NCBI RefSeq assembly: GCF_008831285.2
Contig: NC_045142.1
Span: forward strand, 18,913,354-18,977,353
Source of the DNA: Nymphaea colorata
Taxonomy: Eukaryota > Streptophyta > Magnoliopsida > Nymphaeales > Nymphaeaceae
Direction of reading: 5' to 3'
DNA length: 64,000 bases
The notes under the pieces are model-generated. The model saw nothing but the letters and a program-made list of their open reading frames with translations, was not told where the DNA came from and ran no database searches. Shown here piece by piece: positions 35,095 through 46,890 of the stretch (the first letter of the stretch is position 1; each line of letters starts with the position of its first letter). The position numbers were made by a program, and so were the translations under genes.

Positions 35095-35465
35095 TGTGTA
35101 GGAGACAAAAAATAGGTGTGAGATCACAAGTATGAGATAACAAATAGGTATGAGATAATAACAGATATATGAAATAACAAATAAGTAATATATATAAAAT
35201 AACAGATACATATGAGCTAATATGTATGAAATAACAAATAGGTAGGAGATACAAATAGATACGAGATAATATATATGAGATAACAAATAGGTACAAAAGA
35301 ATGATGGATGTTTGAGACAATAAATAGGTATGAGATAATAAATATGTATGTGATAATGTATATGAGATAACAAATAGGTATGAGATAATGATGGATGTAT
35401 GAAATAACGCTAAACATAAGTATGATATAACAAAATATTTATGAGATAATGAGATAACACTATGA
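35095..35465. repeat. Degenerate minisatellite (ATGAGATAACAAATAGGT), copy R
   Basis: Counterpart of 22915-23295, with unit AGTATGAGATAACAAATAGG and variants. Minus-strand frames through it are low-complexity artefacts. Confidence 0.8.
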
Positions 35466-35540
35466 GTATGACAAAAAAAAGAAGACCCTTTTTTATCACT
35501 TAAATGGTATATTGGTCATAACAATATGCAAAATAATTTT

Positions 35541-35812
35541 AATGTTTGGGAAGAGTGGGTCTCAGCTCAATGGGCCAAGCCCCCTTTGCATGACAGGTCC
35601 CTGGTGCCTTGTCGTATGTAGGGTGCTTGCACATGGAATACCCACTTTCCGTGAGATTTCCATAAGCTTGGGCATCAGGGCATTGGGCCGGGTACCCAAT
35701 ATGCGGCTCGACTCGAACAAGGCTCAAGCCCAAAAAAAGGCATCGGCTGAACCAGGTGGGCTTGAGTAAGCCCGATTTTGCATGATAAGAGAGTTTTAAT
35801 GTTATTTTTGTT

Positions 35813-35847
<35 letters not shown>

Positions 35848-36030
35848 TAGTATTTTATTACAATTACTTATATCTATATATTATTTTAAGTTAAAAATAT
35901 ATATTTTAAATTTTAACTGAGCCAGGTCTGAGCTCGGGTTTCGGGTGTTGGTCCAGTGCCAAGCCACAGTTATGAGTTGAGGCCCGGTCTGAGCCTGACT
36001 CCTTATCGGCCGAGCCAGGCTGATGCCCAA
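35541..36030. repeat. G+C-richer repeat element, copy R
   Basis: Counterpart of 24003-24470. The AT core has a longer TA run (35815-35843). It also has a short tandem variation at GGGCATCAGGGCATTGGGCC, where copy L reads GGGCATTGGGGCATCGG. Confidence 0.5.
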
Positions 36031-36674
36031 GCCTAGATTGCCAGTAGACCTTATTAGATCATTGGCTGTTTAAACCTAAAGGCCAATACATATATAACAA
36101 AGAATAATGCCCCAATTAGTTTTTGGTGTCAATCTAGGCCATGTTTGTTACTGTAAGTTTAGTTACATATAAACAAAAAAAGAAGAAAAAAAAAACGCAT
36201 AAGAATTTTCTTCAATATAAAATTACCCCATCATTGACCTGTTGAGAAGTACTTAGTTAGCTTATATAGGGAGCCTAAATCATTAATTATGAGTAGGTAC
36301 ATTTAACATCCTTAGTGGAGTCCTAATGCAGGTCTCATCCAAGGGCAAGGGGAAGGAGGGGAGGCTTCAGCCTCTCAACCAAGCGATAGAGTTCACTCGT
36401 GCACCCAAAAAATTATTTTTTCGTATTTGTAGGAGAAAAACAAATAGAAAATACAAATTAAGTTACCCACCTCGACTCAATGGCTAAAAATAAATAACGC
36501 CATGTTTGAAAACCTAGCCAACCAGGCACTTCTGAACCCTTAAATAGAGAGAGGGGTGGGCTTTAGAGATAGAGCAGTTCGCATGTTTGGTGCTTAACAT
36601 GGGCGTGTTCATTCTACCATTCGACGAGATGGGGATTTTTGTTATTTTTAGATCAAATATCAGATATATCATTG

Positions 36675-37240
36675 AAATTAACCACCTTTGCACTGTCATG
36701 ACTCACATATTGTTATTCTTTATCAATTAAATCATGATATCAATAAACAAAATCATGAACAAATCATCACACAGAAGGTTACACGGTTTGACATATTAGC
36801 ATACATCCAAGGAGAAGAAGAGACATCATACAAAGTGAGAATATAATGGCCTACAGGATAATGAGCATGGGAAGAAATCTCGAATTCTAGAAATTAAGAA
36901 CAGCCAAAATGCATTCACTAGGAGAACAATAAGCTTCTAGGAATAAAGGATATCACTTCCAAAAATGTGCAACCTCCTGATATGCCTTAGCTGGAGGTGA
37001 AGATGCTGACCTCTTCTCCTAAAATCACGTTATAGTCTCCCCCTTAGGTTGGTGTACAAATGTCAATTTGTCCAAATTTTCTGGCTCTGCATTGATGCTT
37101 CTCTTTCGCATGACTCTTGCTGAAAATATTGGTTAGTTGTTTTTCACTTCTGACATATAAAGTTAGCATGGTTCTATCTTGTATTTTTCCCTCACAATAA
37201 TGGCAATCGACTTCTATATGTTTAGGCACTAATGGAACAC
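36675..37240 (-). mobile_element. Copia RNase H end, polypurine tract and 3' LTR part
   Basis: On the minus strand 37240-37044 encodes the C-terminus of copia RNase H: PKHIEVDCHYCEGKIQDRT, then LYVRSEKQLTNIFSKSHAKE and RKFGQIDICTPT. This matches the usual KHIEIDCHFIREKI...LADIFTKAL...LGM...APT pattern. The stop codon (37046-37044) overlaps the polypurine tract TAAGGGGGAGAC, standard for copia. LTR-like sequence follows towards 36675. Nothing of pol is left beyond 37240, so the element is a 3' fragment. The right limit of copy R falls exactly in this tract. Confidence 0.85.
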
Positions 37241-37630
37241 TGGGTCAGCGTAGTAGCATACCCTTTGGCATTAACCCAAGTATGTAACTTGAATCCAATT
37301 TGGTTCTCACACAAGAACCATTTCAAAATCATGTTTTTCTAAAATATTTAGAAAGTTAAATTATTTAAATGATTTCAAAAACCTTAGGTCATGTAGACAT
37401 CGAGTCTACAAAGACCTAGCTCATATCCGTCTTAGAGTCACCTACTTGTGAACCTATTTCCATAACCTTTTTGTCTAGTCAAATTTCTTTAGACACCCAT
37501 TCATATGAAATGAATGAAGTTTATATCATATATCACATGATTTGAATAATATCAAACAAGTTTACTACAGTCAAACCTATCCCTATGTAGGTTTAAACCT
37601 ACTTTAGACCAACCTACCCCTAGCCTATTT
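37240..37630. other. Spacer, nothing recognised
   Basis: AT-rich sequence with no open frames of note and no repeat partner found in the window. Confidence 0.5.
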
Positions 37631-38260
37631 GGATCTTAGGTCTCAATTCATGGCACTGGATTCAAATCATCAGCCTTATAACTGGTCTAAACTTTGATAT
37701 TAGACCCAATTATAGTACATGGGATTTGGATCTCAATTATTGGATTTCACATTTTAGATTAGGGATTTCATATTGTGTTATGGATCTTGCATTTTAGATA
37801 TTAGATTTTGGATCTTGAATTTCAGACTTTGGATTTTAAATCTGATTTTACATATGAGTCTCAAATCATAAATCTCAAACTATGGATATTGGATTGCGGA
37901 TTTCAAATTTCACACCCTAGATTTTAGATCTTGCATTTTCGGTTTTGGAACTTGAATAGATTTTCTAAGCAAATGAGTATTTCATCATAAACCTTGGATC
38001 AATTCCCACAGAATCAAGCCCAAGTACAAGTCTTTAAATCATGTAATCACCATATTTGAATCTATAACCTCAAAATTTGGATTTTAAAAGATTTAATATG
38101 AGATCATGATCTAATGGATTTCTGACCTTAAATTTTCAATCACGAACTCTTAATCTCAATATCATGATATGATAGTTTTCATTTCAATTTGAAACCAGAA
38201 TTATATAAATCTCTCACATTTTGATTTCAATTTTTGGTTTCAGATCCAGATTTCTTTGCT
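37630..38260. repeat. Degenerate minisatellite, TTTGGATCTT/GGATTTC type
   Basis: About 600 bp of imperfect words such as TTTTAGATCTTGCATTTT, TTGGATTTTAAATCTGA and TTTCAGACTTTGGAT at 15-30-bp spacing, alternating GGATTT and its relatives. Similar vocabulary to 8690-9175. No coding potential. Confidence 0.6.
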
Positions 38261-38279
38261 AGGTCCATGTCCGACACTC

Positions 38280-39180
38280 AAGTCCTATTAGAGACAGGAC
38301 TCCAGGTCTATATGGCCTAGTTTTGCATGCATCATATTAAATTTAAGACAACGATTTGTAATGATCTATAGTAATTCGAATATAAACAAACTTCATATTA
38401 ATTTCTTCTTCTTTATCAGTCTATTTCTAATATCTACTAAGATTTCAGTATATGCATGATTTCAAAATTAGGGTACGTTTGCTTTCTTAGGTTTTGAATG
38501 ACACTTAGATTTAGGAAACGACACATTTTAGTATAGTTTTTGGTCTAATTACTCCTTGATAAAGTGCCAGAAATGATCAGACCTCATGCCGACAGGTCTG
38601 ATCTTGTATTTCAGAATCCCACACAAGGAACACAAGCGTGTATAGGTAAGCAAGCTCAATTTGTAACTTTCTTCATGTAAGATTAAAAAATTTGACATGG
38701 AAGCGGTTACCCTATTACAAAGTGAACTCACTACCCATAACGCGTAACAATTGGGTGTTCTTTGACGTCAATAAGAGTGAGGTGGTCACAGATGATAATA
38801 GGTGGAGCTGTGCCATCTCACACAATTAATTGGCCAACAGACTTTTGTTCGAACAAAAATGCGTGCATATATTGACTAGTGGTAATGATGCATAATTTTT
38901 ATGCATGAAACACAAAATTATTAAGCTCCCAAAATGTGAGAGCTGATTTTCAAAGTGATTAATTGTTGTGTAATATTGTCTCTGATCTTCATCTCCAATC
39001 TCTTCCGTCATCATTGTGGATTTCCATGGTCGTCGTCAGTTTTCACACGCTACCAATCGTAGCTCAACATCAATTTTGGCTTTCAGTCATGATTTTCACA
39101 AACCACCTGCCATGGCGTGCAAGCAAACACATGCCTCTGGTTCTCTCTCTACATTTTGTGAATCTTATTCTACCATCTCA
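38280..39180. other. Spacer, nothing recognised
   Basis: No convincing gene. A slightly G+C-richer stretch at 39000-39150 has an open plus-strand frame ([19 protein letters not shown]...) that runs straight into the TA/CA microsatellite and is not credible. Confidence 0.5.
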
Positions 39181-39244
39181 TACACACACACACACACATA
39201 TATAATATGTATATATATATATATACATACATACATATATATAC

Positions 39245-39280
<36 letters not shown>

Positions 39281-39415
39281 GTATGTATGTATATGTATAT
39301 ATATACATACATACATACACACACATATATATATATATAGATATATGTGTGTGTATATGTATATATATCTATATATATATGTAGGGAGAGAGAGAGGGAG
39401 GGAGGGAGAGAGACA
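39181..39415. repeat. Compound (CA)n/(TA)n/(TATG)n/(GA)n microsatellite
   Basis: Roughly 235 bp of alternating purine-pyrimidine repeats, ending in GAGAGAGAGGGAGGGAGGGA. Open frames on both strands here (up to 122 codons of Ile/Tyr/His/Thr) are artefacts. Confidence 0.95.
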
Positions 39416-39479
39416 AAGTGAAAAATCGACTAAATACTCAAATGAAAGAGTTTCGATGCTCAAGATCATGATAAGGGCA

Positions 39480-40080
39480 GCCAAACATATGCTTGTTTAA
39501 TGTACATTTCAAAAATTTAGATTTGAATATATACCAGAAATAGGGAGTCAATTAAATTTCAAGAAGAACCTCTTTCACATAATATATTTGGAGGTCTCCT
39601 TCTGGCAAGGATGTCATAAAATCCAATTTTGATACATCGTACGATTGAACTACTCCAAAAAAAAAGAGAATATGAAACTAAATTTTAACATTTGATTAAT
39701 AAATCAAATTTCATCTGGATTTAAGAAATGACATCCGATTAAATTTAGATATAAAGTCATATTTAAATAAATATCTGATCAGACTAGGATTTAGATTAAA
39801 TTTGAAATATTAAATATCTGATGTCCAATGTCCAAGGTTTTTGAAAGTTGGCTATTAACATATTATAGTGCAGCTAGGATTCAATTTAAAATGCGGATTC
39901 AAATATACATGTGAATTTAGAAATGAGATTTAAGTTGGATTCAGATTTGGATATGGTATTGATTTCTTTTACAATTGTTTTGAAATCGGAATTCGAACCA
40001 AAATATATGAACATCCAAAAAATAATGGATGTGGTTAAGAGAACATCCTGTCTAGAGATATAGTCGCTCACCTCTTTCTG
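39480..40080. other. Spacer with GGATATC/AAATATCTGA-type repeats
   Basis: Degenerate words (ATCCGATTAAATTTAG, AAATATCTGATCAGAC, GATTCAGATTTGG) related to 13560-13860 and 30940-31060. No gene. Confidence 0.5.
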
Positions 40081-40514
40081 TAAGATCTGCTACACACCAC
40101 CTGCAAGTTGCTCGCATCTCTCCCCTCGATCTACGACACACCGCCTGCAACCTGCCTCTCTCTCCTAGAACAGAGGCTTCCAAGTGAAATCCATTATTAT
40201 AGAGGGAAACCAGTTTGTTGGCCATATTTTTTTAAAAGTGACATTGATCAATGGTCTCGAATTTACGGAAATAAATATATAGAAAGGAATCCTAAATCAG
40301 GGAGAGAGAGCCAAAATATTCATGACCAATGCAAAATGACCAGATGGTTGGCCGCCACACTAAAAAAAAAAAATTACCATCGCCCGCCTATTCGAGGGCA
40401 AAGCCCACAGAAACACAACGAAGGAAAGAAAGACGCCTTGGTGCCCCTCTTCCAACCAAGCTTAGGCATCGGTTTCCCTTCTCTTTCACTTTCAAACCCA
40501 TCCCCTCTCCACTC

Positions 40515-41315
40515 ACTTATAAATACTCCCTTATCCCTCCCGTTCCGTCCACCCAAATCCTCCATCCTTGATCTTTCCCTCCTTCCCTGTCCCTTTGGTC
40601 CCTTTGGTAATAGAGAAGCAAACTTCTTCCTTCGACGAGCGTTCGTTCCCTATTGCTTTGTTCGTCTGGTAGTCATCGTCTGAGAGACAGAGAGTAAGAG
40701 AGAGAGAGGGAGGGAGATCCAGGAAGAGGGAGAGTGTTTCAGTCATAGTCATCCGCAAGGAAAGGAGGGAAGACATGAATTCTATCACAAACCTTGTGAG
40801 GGACTTCGTCAGCTTCACTATGTCGTCGTTCTATCACACCGCTCCTGTGGTAAACAGGCCAGAGGACACTGAACTTCCTGCTGCCCTCTCGGTGGAGTTG
40901 GAAGTAGATGCAGACGCCGGTACTCCACCTGAGCAGGTGGAGGTAGACGTAGAATTGGGCCAGCAGGAGGCATCGACATCGGCAGTGTTATCCAATGATG
41001 GTGAGAATTATTACTAGCCCAATCATCCATCCTAATTGCCATCTGCTTCCTCCTGTGCCTCCTTCTGTGTCTCTTTGTAGGGTTGTTCTCAAATTGATGT
41101 GTCGTTTTGTCAATGTTGCACCACAAATTGAGCAAGAAGGAGGTAATTCCCTAATTACTTCCCAAAGCAGCACGATTAAAGGGAACCTGATGATCGACTT
41201 TGCACTCCTCAACCCTTCTTGCACCAGTCTTTTCGTAGCCGGCACCCGCTCCCATGCCATGTACGTGGGCATTACCTCGCTGGGCATAGCCCTCTCCCTC
41301 TTCCTTTGTTAGGCA
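40515..41315 (+). CDS. Candidate small gene with TATA box, unknown product
   Basis: The most promoter-like stretch in the window. It has a TATA box (ACTTATAAATACTCC, about 40513-40527) in C-rich sequence, a roughly 230-bp pyrimidine/GA-rich leader typical of plant 5' UTRs, and an ATG at 40775. The first frame has 80 codons (MNSITNLVRDFVSFTMSSFY, then an acidic part with LSVELEVDADAGTPPEQVEV) ending at 41017. A GTGAGA donor at 41001 and a pyrimidine-rich TTTGTAG acceptor at 41078-41080 could remove an 80-bp intron. The spliced frame then stops within five codons, while a different frame stays open to 41312 and ends in a hydrophobic tail (MYVGITSLGIALSLFLC). That suggests a frameshift or a 3'-truncated gene, as the inverted arm starts 80 bp later. 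Family unknown. Confidence 0.4.
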
Positions 41316-42296
41316 TGTGGGTAGTGCTTTTAGTCTCATACTTTTCTCTGTTCCTTGTTCCCGGTGATACGAGTGTCCACTTAATTCATGACTGCTATCA
41401 AATTTTTGATGGAACACCCCATGGTCCAGGAAGGACAATTTAATTTATTCCATAAATTAGAACATAGTAAATTACAAGTCTGTCACAAGCATCAAAATTT
41501 TTACCAAAACATATACCGTTTAAAATTTTGAGATCCACTCTCTAAAATTAATTACTTTCCTATATTTTTTCCAAGGTACCTTCTTTTAGTGCTTCACCTT
41601 TTGAACTACACAATCAAAAGGTGAATAAGATTAATGTACTTCTTGTTGTAGAGATTATCATTTTATCAGTAGCTCATTTTCATCATCTTATTGAGTAAAT
41701 CTCATTTTTAATCCTCCTATTGGTTCTTTAGAAGCTATTTCAAAATAAGATTAATGTACTTCTTGTTGTAGAGATTATGGTGTCATTATGTAGATGTTTA
41801 ATTGTTGGATTTAAATAGCAACCACTTTTTTGGAATTGCTTGGTTTAAATAGCATATCTAAACACTTCATATTTCATAGGACAAAAACATAGTTTTCTTT
41901 TCCCTTTCACAAATTACCTAACTGAATAATTGCAATGAGAAATATGCATGGGATAAGTAAGCAAAAATTTAGACATATGAAACCATCAATCTAGTGGCCT
42001 ACTTTGAGCAATATTTATTTCAAACACTTAACTGCCAAAGTACATGTGCCATATCATCAAGAAAACTAAAGATGTAACAAATATATATTTTTTGAAGCAA
42101 AATCTTTTAAAGACATAGCACACAAAAATAATCTTCCAACATCCATGACTTTATAACTTTTAGATGTTATTACAAACTATTAATAACAAACCACTAAGAC
42201 TACATATACAATCAAGTCAACAAAGCCAAAACATAAAACACAATTAGAAGACACAAAATTTTTCATAGTTATTAAAACTTTTGACATAACTTGTAC

Positions 42297-42365
42297 CTAT
42301 TTGGCATCATCAAACCATCTCAGCAATGTAGTGGCTGCATTGCCAACTATTCTATTTGCAGTCAC
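42297..42365 (-). pseudogene. Captured exon-like segment, right arm copy
   Basis: Reverse complement of 5196-5264 with three visible substitutions. Two fall in one GCT-GCT pair (GCC-ACT here), and the last codon CTG is TAG, an in-frame stop directly before the GTACAAG donor. The acceptor CAG is kept. Parent gene unknown. Confidence 0.35.
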
Positions 42366-42829
42366 CTGAAAAGGGAAAATGGGGTGGGAATTTGAAAAAG
42401 TTATCAGTACAATGTCTACATTTGCTTTATTGCAGCTTATATGAAGCAATCCCAAAGCCATCTTACATCACTACTGCACGAAGTGAAGTGACTCAAAATG
42501 CACAGTTTCAATATTATACATATAGGTGACGAAACATTTAATTGTACCAAATATTTATTGCAACAATTCTTGTAAACATCTGTGCATATGCATGCAATTA
42601 TTATTACTATTGACAGACTTATAAGCACATTTTAGTTTTACTTACCAATCAACTGTAGGCACACAAAAATAACAAATTGGACAACTCTTGTATTTTTATA
42701 TGACATTTATTTAATCCCCAATAATAAAACAACAACAACAATATCTCAAGGTGTATGCTTGTACTAGACGTATGAATCTATAATGATTCATAAATTGATA
42801 TAGGTACAAGCATATATTTGTCAAAGTGC

Positions 42830-44050
42830 TTTACTTGGCCATTGTTTTTTGTTTTCTTGTCTTTCATGAGATTATATTATTGTGTAGATAGGTGAGATAT
42901 TCTTGAGTTCAACTTTAGATATCCTAGCTAATTTTCTCCAAAGAACACATGTAGGTTAAGATTATGTATTTTTGAAATATGTCCTCAATTATCTTGAGTG
43001 AAATTTTTTATGAAGAAACGAGTTTTATTATTGCATATGTCATGTCCAGCTTGGTGAACAAAATGCATTGTAAACATCCAATGGTAACCTTGCATAAAGT
43101 AGCATCTTGAAGTACTTCACTTTGATATTTGGACAATTTTATTTTTGGAGCAGTAGGAGCATTGATAGGATTTTCTCAACTAAAGCAATTCTTTGTGAGA
43201 AGATCTTTTATATATTTACTTTGTCACAACACAATGCAAATATTATCCTAAATTAATTCGATGCTTGAAAGGAAATTTAGGATGCACAAATCGTTGATGG
43301 AAAATTCTTGAGAAAAGCTTTTAGTAAGATTTTTTGTAGCATTCTTGCTGCTGCTTGTGACTTTGATATTAGCTACATAATCCAATGCTAGTCATTCCTA
43401 TATTTTTTTTAAGTAAACTAAATAATGGTCAATCAAACTTACATTCTTCAAAATCGTGACCAGGTAAATAGCCTTAGAATCTATCAAACCATGCCTGAGC
43501 CATGTCCTTTAAATCATATAAGGCTTTCTTGAAGTTGTGTAAGGAATGTGCCTGCCTTGGGTCAACATGCCCAGTGGTTGCATCATGTAAATATCCCCTT
43601 TTAACTTTACATGTAAAAAAAGCATGATTGATCACAATTGTGTAGGCTATCTTTTATTTAGGGTAGTCAACAATTCTTAGTGAGATTGGTTAGTAACAAG
43701 ATAAAATGTCTCAAAGTACTTTATCCCCACTTGCAAGTGACACCCTTAGTGACTAACCCAGCTTCAAATCTGGTTATAGAGCTATCTACGTGTCTCTTTA
43801 TTTTATAAATCCACTTGCACTCTGATGATATTTGAAATATTCTCTGGTGGTACAAGCGACCATCTTTTGTTTTTGACAAGTACATCCATTTTTGGTTGCA
43901 TATCTTGTTGTTATTCAACATAATGACTTGACTGAAAAAAGTCTATTGGTTCATATGGGTCTAAGATTAGATTGAGTTGATTCTCAATATCTTGGATTAC
44001 AATTTGAAATAAACGAGGGTTTAGTGTAACATTCAGATATTGTGTGATCA
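42830..44050 (-). pseudogene. Copia reverse transcriptase fragment (right arm)
   Basis: Mirror copy of 3470-4720: the pre-RT linker near 44040-43900, ALYDLK- and AWFDRF-like residues near 43520-43470, and the YVDD position again YVAN (near 43390). The RKYIKDLL box is near 43210, where CACAAAG has become GACAAAG. Stops are numerous and mostly shared with the left arm, so decay preceded the inverted duplication. Non-functional. Confidence 0.8.
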
Positions 44051-46019
44051 TATGGTATATACAACTAGGCTCAATAGTAGGAAATAATGAAGTGTGAGAA
44101 TTTAGGTCTAATATAAATTAATGCCCACGTTAGTTTGAGATTCAAGCGCTAGGACTTTGGGTTATAGGAACTAGAGTGGTAGAGTGTGGCTATCATTTTG
44201 AGGAGAACTGTGACTATTAACTTGAGAAGAAGACCATATAGGATCAGATGGCTTGGTTTTACTTGTGGTTATCGAGGATGAAAAATAGGAAAAGCAAGGA
44301 ATTATAGTGGTTGGATATCATTGCTTGGGATGTAAATTTCTCTTGTCCATGGATATGTTTGATCACCTACCTCCTACACATTGGTCGGATGCTTGTATTA
44401 AACTTCTTAGACTTTTTAATCTTCCTTGTCATTTGGTGTTCTGTTACATCAGTAACATTACTTTGTATCTTCAAGTAAGAGATAAGTCCTTCCATGAGGC
44501 TTTCTAGGATGAATTCAGCCATCTTTCAATGTTTGTTTGACCAATGGCCAAGCAAATGCCGGCAAAAAAATGAACATCTTACGTTACAAGACCATGCAAT
44601 TACTCTTAGAATCTCAAAATCATGAATCCCTCTAGCAAAGGGGAACCAAACCATAGCCTCAATTATATTGTGACATCTGAAATAACTAAACCACTCCCCT
44701 CAAAAGCAGGGTATCAAAAAGTCTCCGGCGATAGAGGTGTTCCAACATCCCAATCCAACGAATCCGACATATTTTGATGCCCTTATCTCCCCCATTTCCC
44801 ATACCACATAAAAATGTATAAGCCCTATACAAACATGCATGATGCAGAGGAAGATGGCAATCCTTTTCCATGGGGTGAAGTCTGGAGGTAGTGGCATTTT
44901 GATTGCAGAAATTGGTAAATGTGGCAGACAGATGAGGCTGATTTAGTTGATTGAAATATATTGTTTCTTTAGGTAGAAACAAATGCAGGGTTATTTCTGA
45001 TCATGAAGTGCCAAAAAGGTACAACATGCAAGAGGGGAGTCCAATATAATTAATGAGAATTTGGAGCATAGCCTATCCTATAATCGTGGTAAACCATCTT
45101 TTCCTTTTCCTTTGTTACCTTTCATGATTATATTTTCAGCATCATGTTTTCCCCTATAGGAATTAGCCACTATGGTTGCAATGAGGCCAGATCGAGGGAA
45201 AAAAAAATGCAAGGTGTATTATTGCCAAAAAATAACGATAACATGGGCTTAATATTAATTACATTAACGGTCGTGACTAAAGGCTGCTACTATAGAGTTC
45301 TTGTGAAAAGTTGAGTGGTGATATGTGGAAAATAAAATGTTATGCTCTGATTTGTCTACTGCCCAAGGCAGAGGGTGATTTATAATTTTTGTTTATTCCT
45401 TGACTAGCATTATGTCTATACTCATATTGATGTGAAATTTTGAAATGTGTGAACTGATATCATAGAAATGGCTATGCAACTTTGCATAAATTCAAATGCG
45501 ATTAACACCTTGTATAATATGGAAGGCCTACATTGTGTACACTAATTTCTCAAATACCATCATCCTCCAACATCACTCTTATGCTTGAAATAAATACTTT
45601 AGTTACCAAGAGAAGCTGAAATAATTTCTCTGGTTGCACAACCCATTTCCCTCATGCTGAGTATTCATGTAAATTAATTGATCATTTGACGCAGCATATA
45701 AGTGAATTACCATTGTTTTAAAATATGTATTACGTATACAGAAAAGTAAGCAAAAAAAAAAAACACAAGTGTTCACCTTCACCCTACTACTTATTCTCAT
45801 TTCTTGGTTTCATGTTTGTGTGAGGTTTGTAAAACCAACCTTCAAATTGTGGTAATATTGCCAAGTTACATGGGCAATACAAGTCAATATGGAGGGTTGC
45901 TAAAGCTAGGAGCTCCTCTAATTTCAGGAACCATCAAGAAAAAGAATTTGTGAAAGGGTATAAAATGGGATGGAAAAAAATTATAATACTCTCAACTTGC
46001 CCTATCATTAGTGCCTATT

Positions 46020-46890
46020 TTTAGTTGTAACAACTATAAATTTTGGAGTATTAAAAAGAATGGTTATGAAGATAACGAACAAACAAATGCAGCAGACAAG
46101 TCAACAAAAAAAATACTGGTGCTCAAAAAGGAAGCGAAGACATTTTTGGTATTATAGTAGGTTGTGTCTGATGTGATTTTTCCAACTATTGTTAGTGCTA
46201 CAAAGTCTGAAGACTCTTTGTTACTTTTGAAACTTCATGAGGATGAAAAGATTAACCACAGTTCAAATTTAAACTTTATGAAGAGAGTCTAGAAGTTTGA
46301 CAAGAAAATGGTGAGTTCAAAAACTTTTAGGCTAGACCATTTATTATTATGAAACAAACGAAGACTTTTGGTGAGGTTATAAATGAGCAAAAAGGTAGTT
46401 GAAAAAGTCTTGAGGAGTCTCCCCTCTAAATCTGAACATGTTCATATTGCAAAAGAAGAATCCAAGGATTTGTCTATGTACTTTATTGATGACTTAAGAG
46501 GGTCTCTTCTAGCTCATGAACAACATATAAATAGGTCAACAACAAAAGCCTTTCAAACTTTATTAGATATTTCAAAAGAAATGAATGGAAGAAGTGATCA
46601 AAAGAATGAAGGAAAAAGTCAAGGACAAGGAGCCTTTAGAGGAACCACTGAAGGGCATGGTAGAGGAATGGGAAGATCTTTTGGTGCTTTTCGAAAGTGT
46701 TATGACATAGCAGGAAGGTAGTTAAGATCAATATTTTAGAGGAAAATAGTTTCATGTTTGCAAGAAGTTTGTCATCTCGAAGCCAAATGTTTTGAAAAGG
46801 CAAAGCAATAAGCTAGTTTTGTTGAACAAAATGAATTTTTTTTGTCTTATGTACATCTATGAGTTTTAAAAGTTGAAAGTGTAAAATAAA
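46020..46890 (+). pseudogene. Copia gag fragment (right arm, better preserved)
   Basis: Ty1/copia gag (UBN2 type). It starts with NYKFWSIK joined to NGYEDNEQTNAADKS (part of the N-terminal domain deleted between). It then has a frameshifted middle and an uninterrupted 112-codon frame from 46383: KVVEKVLRSLPSKSEHVHIA, EESKDLSMYFIDDLRGSLLA, HEQHINRST, a GQGAFRGTTEGHGRGMGRS linker and the start of a ruined zinc knuckle (CYDI...CKKF). The zinc-binding CCHC pattern is broken. The left-arm copy has lost this frame to a 1-bp insertion. Ends near 46890, the edge of the arm. Confidence 0.85.

Larger units (their letters stand above)
27368..37046 (+). repeat. Copy R of the large tandem segmental duplication
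   Basis: Direct repeat of 10073-27356, about 7.6 kb shorter. Correspondences include 27368-30650 with 10073-13150, 31695-33400 with 19200-21250, 33660-35520 with 21600-23350, 35541-36500 with 24003-24960, and 36675-37046 with 26963-27356. Private sequence includes 30700-31260 and a second partial copy of the ATAATTTCCCTTCATTGG block at 29420-29600. No intact genes. Confidence 0.85.
41395..46890 (-). repeat. Right arm of the large inverted repeat
   Basis: Reverse complement of 640-6180. It contains the same three landmarks in mirror order: exon-like piece (42297-42365), RT (42830-44050) and gag (46020-46890). A private 35-bp direct duplication (41624-41658 and 41744-41778) replaces about 60 bp that the left arm has. 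Sequence without recognised genes inside the arm (41400-42290, 44060-46020) mirrors the left arm. Small frames at 44307-44507 plus and 44686-44982 minus are present in both arms in altered form and match no family I know. Confidence 0.85.

Noticed and set aside
39016-39500. Open frames of 97-122 codons on both strands
   Set aside because: They are translations of the TA/CA/TATG microsatellite and consist almost wholly of Ile, Tyr, His, Thr and Val.
41082-41312. Second exon fused in frame to the 40775 reading frame
   Set aside because: With the GT-AG pair 41001/41080 the phase is wrong: the spliced frame stops after a few codons, while the long frame needs one more base.
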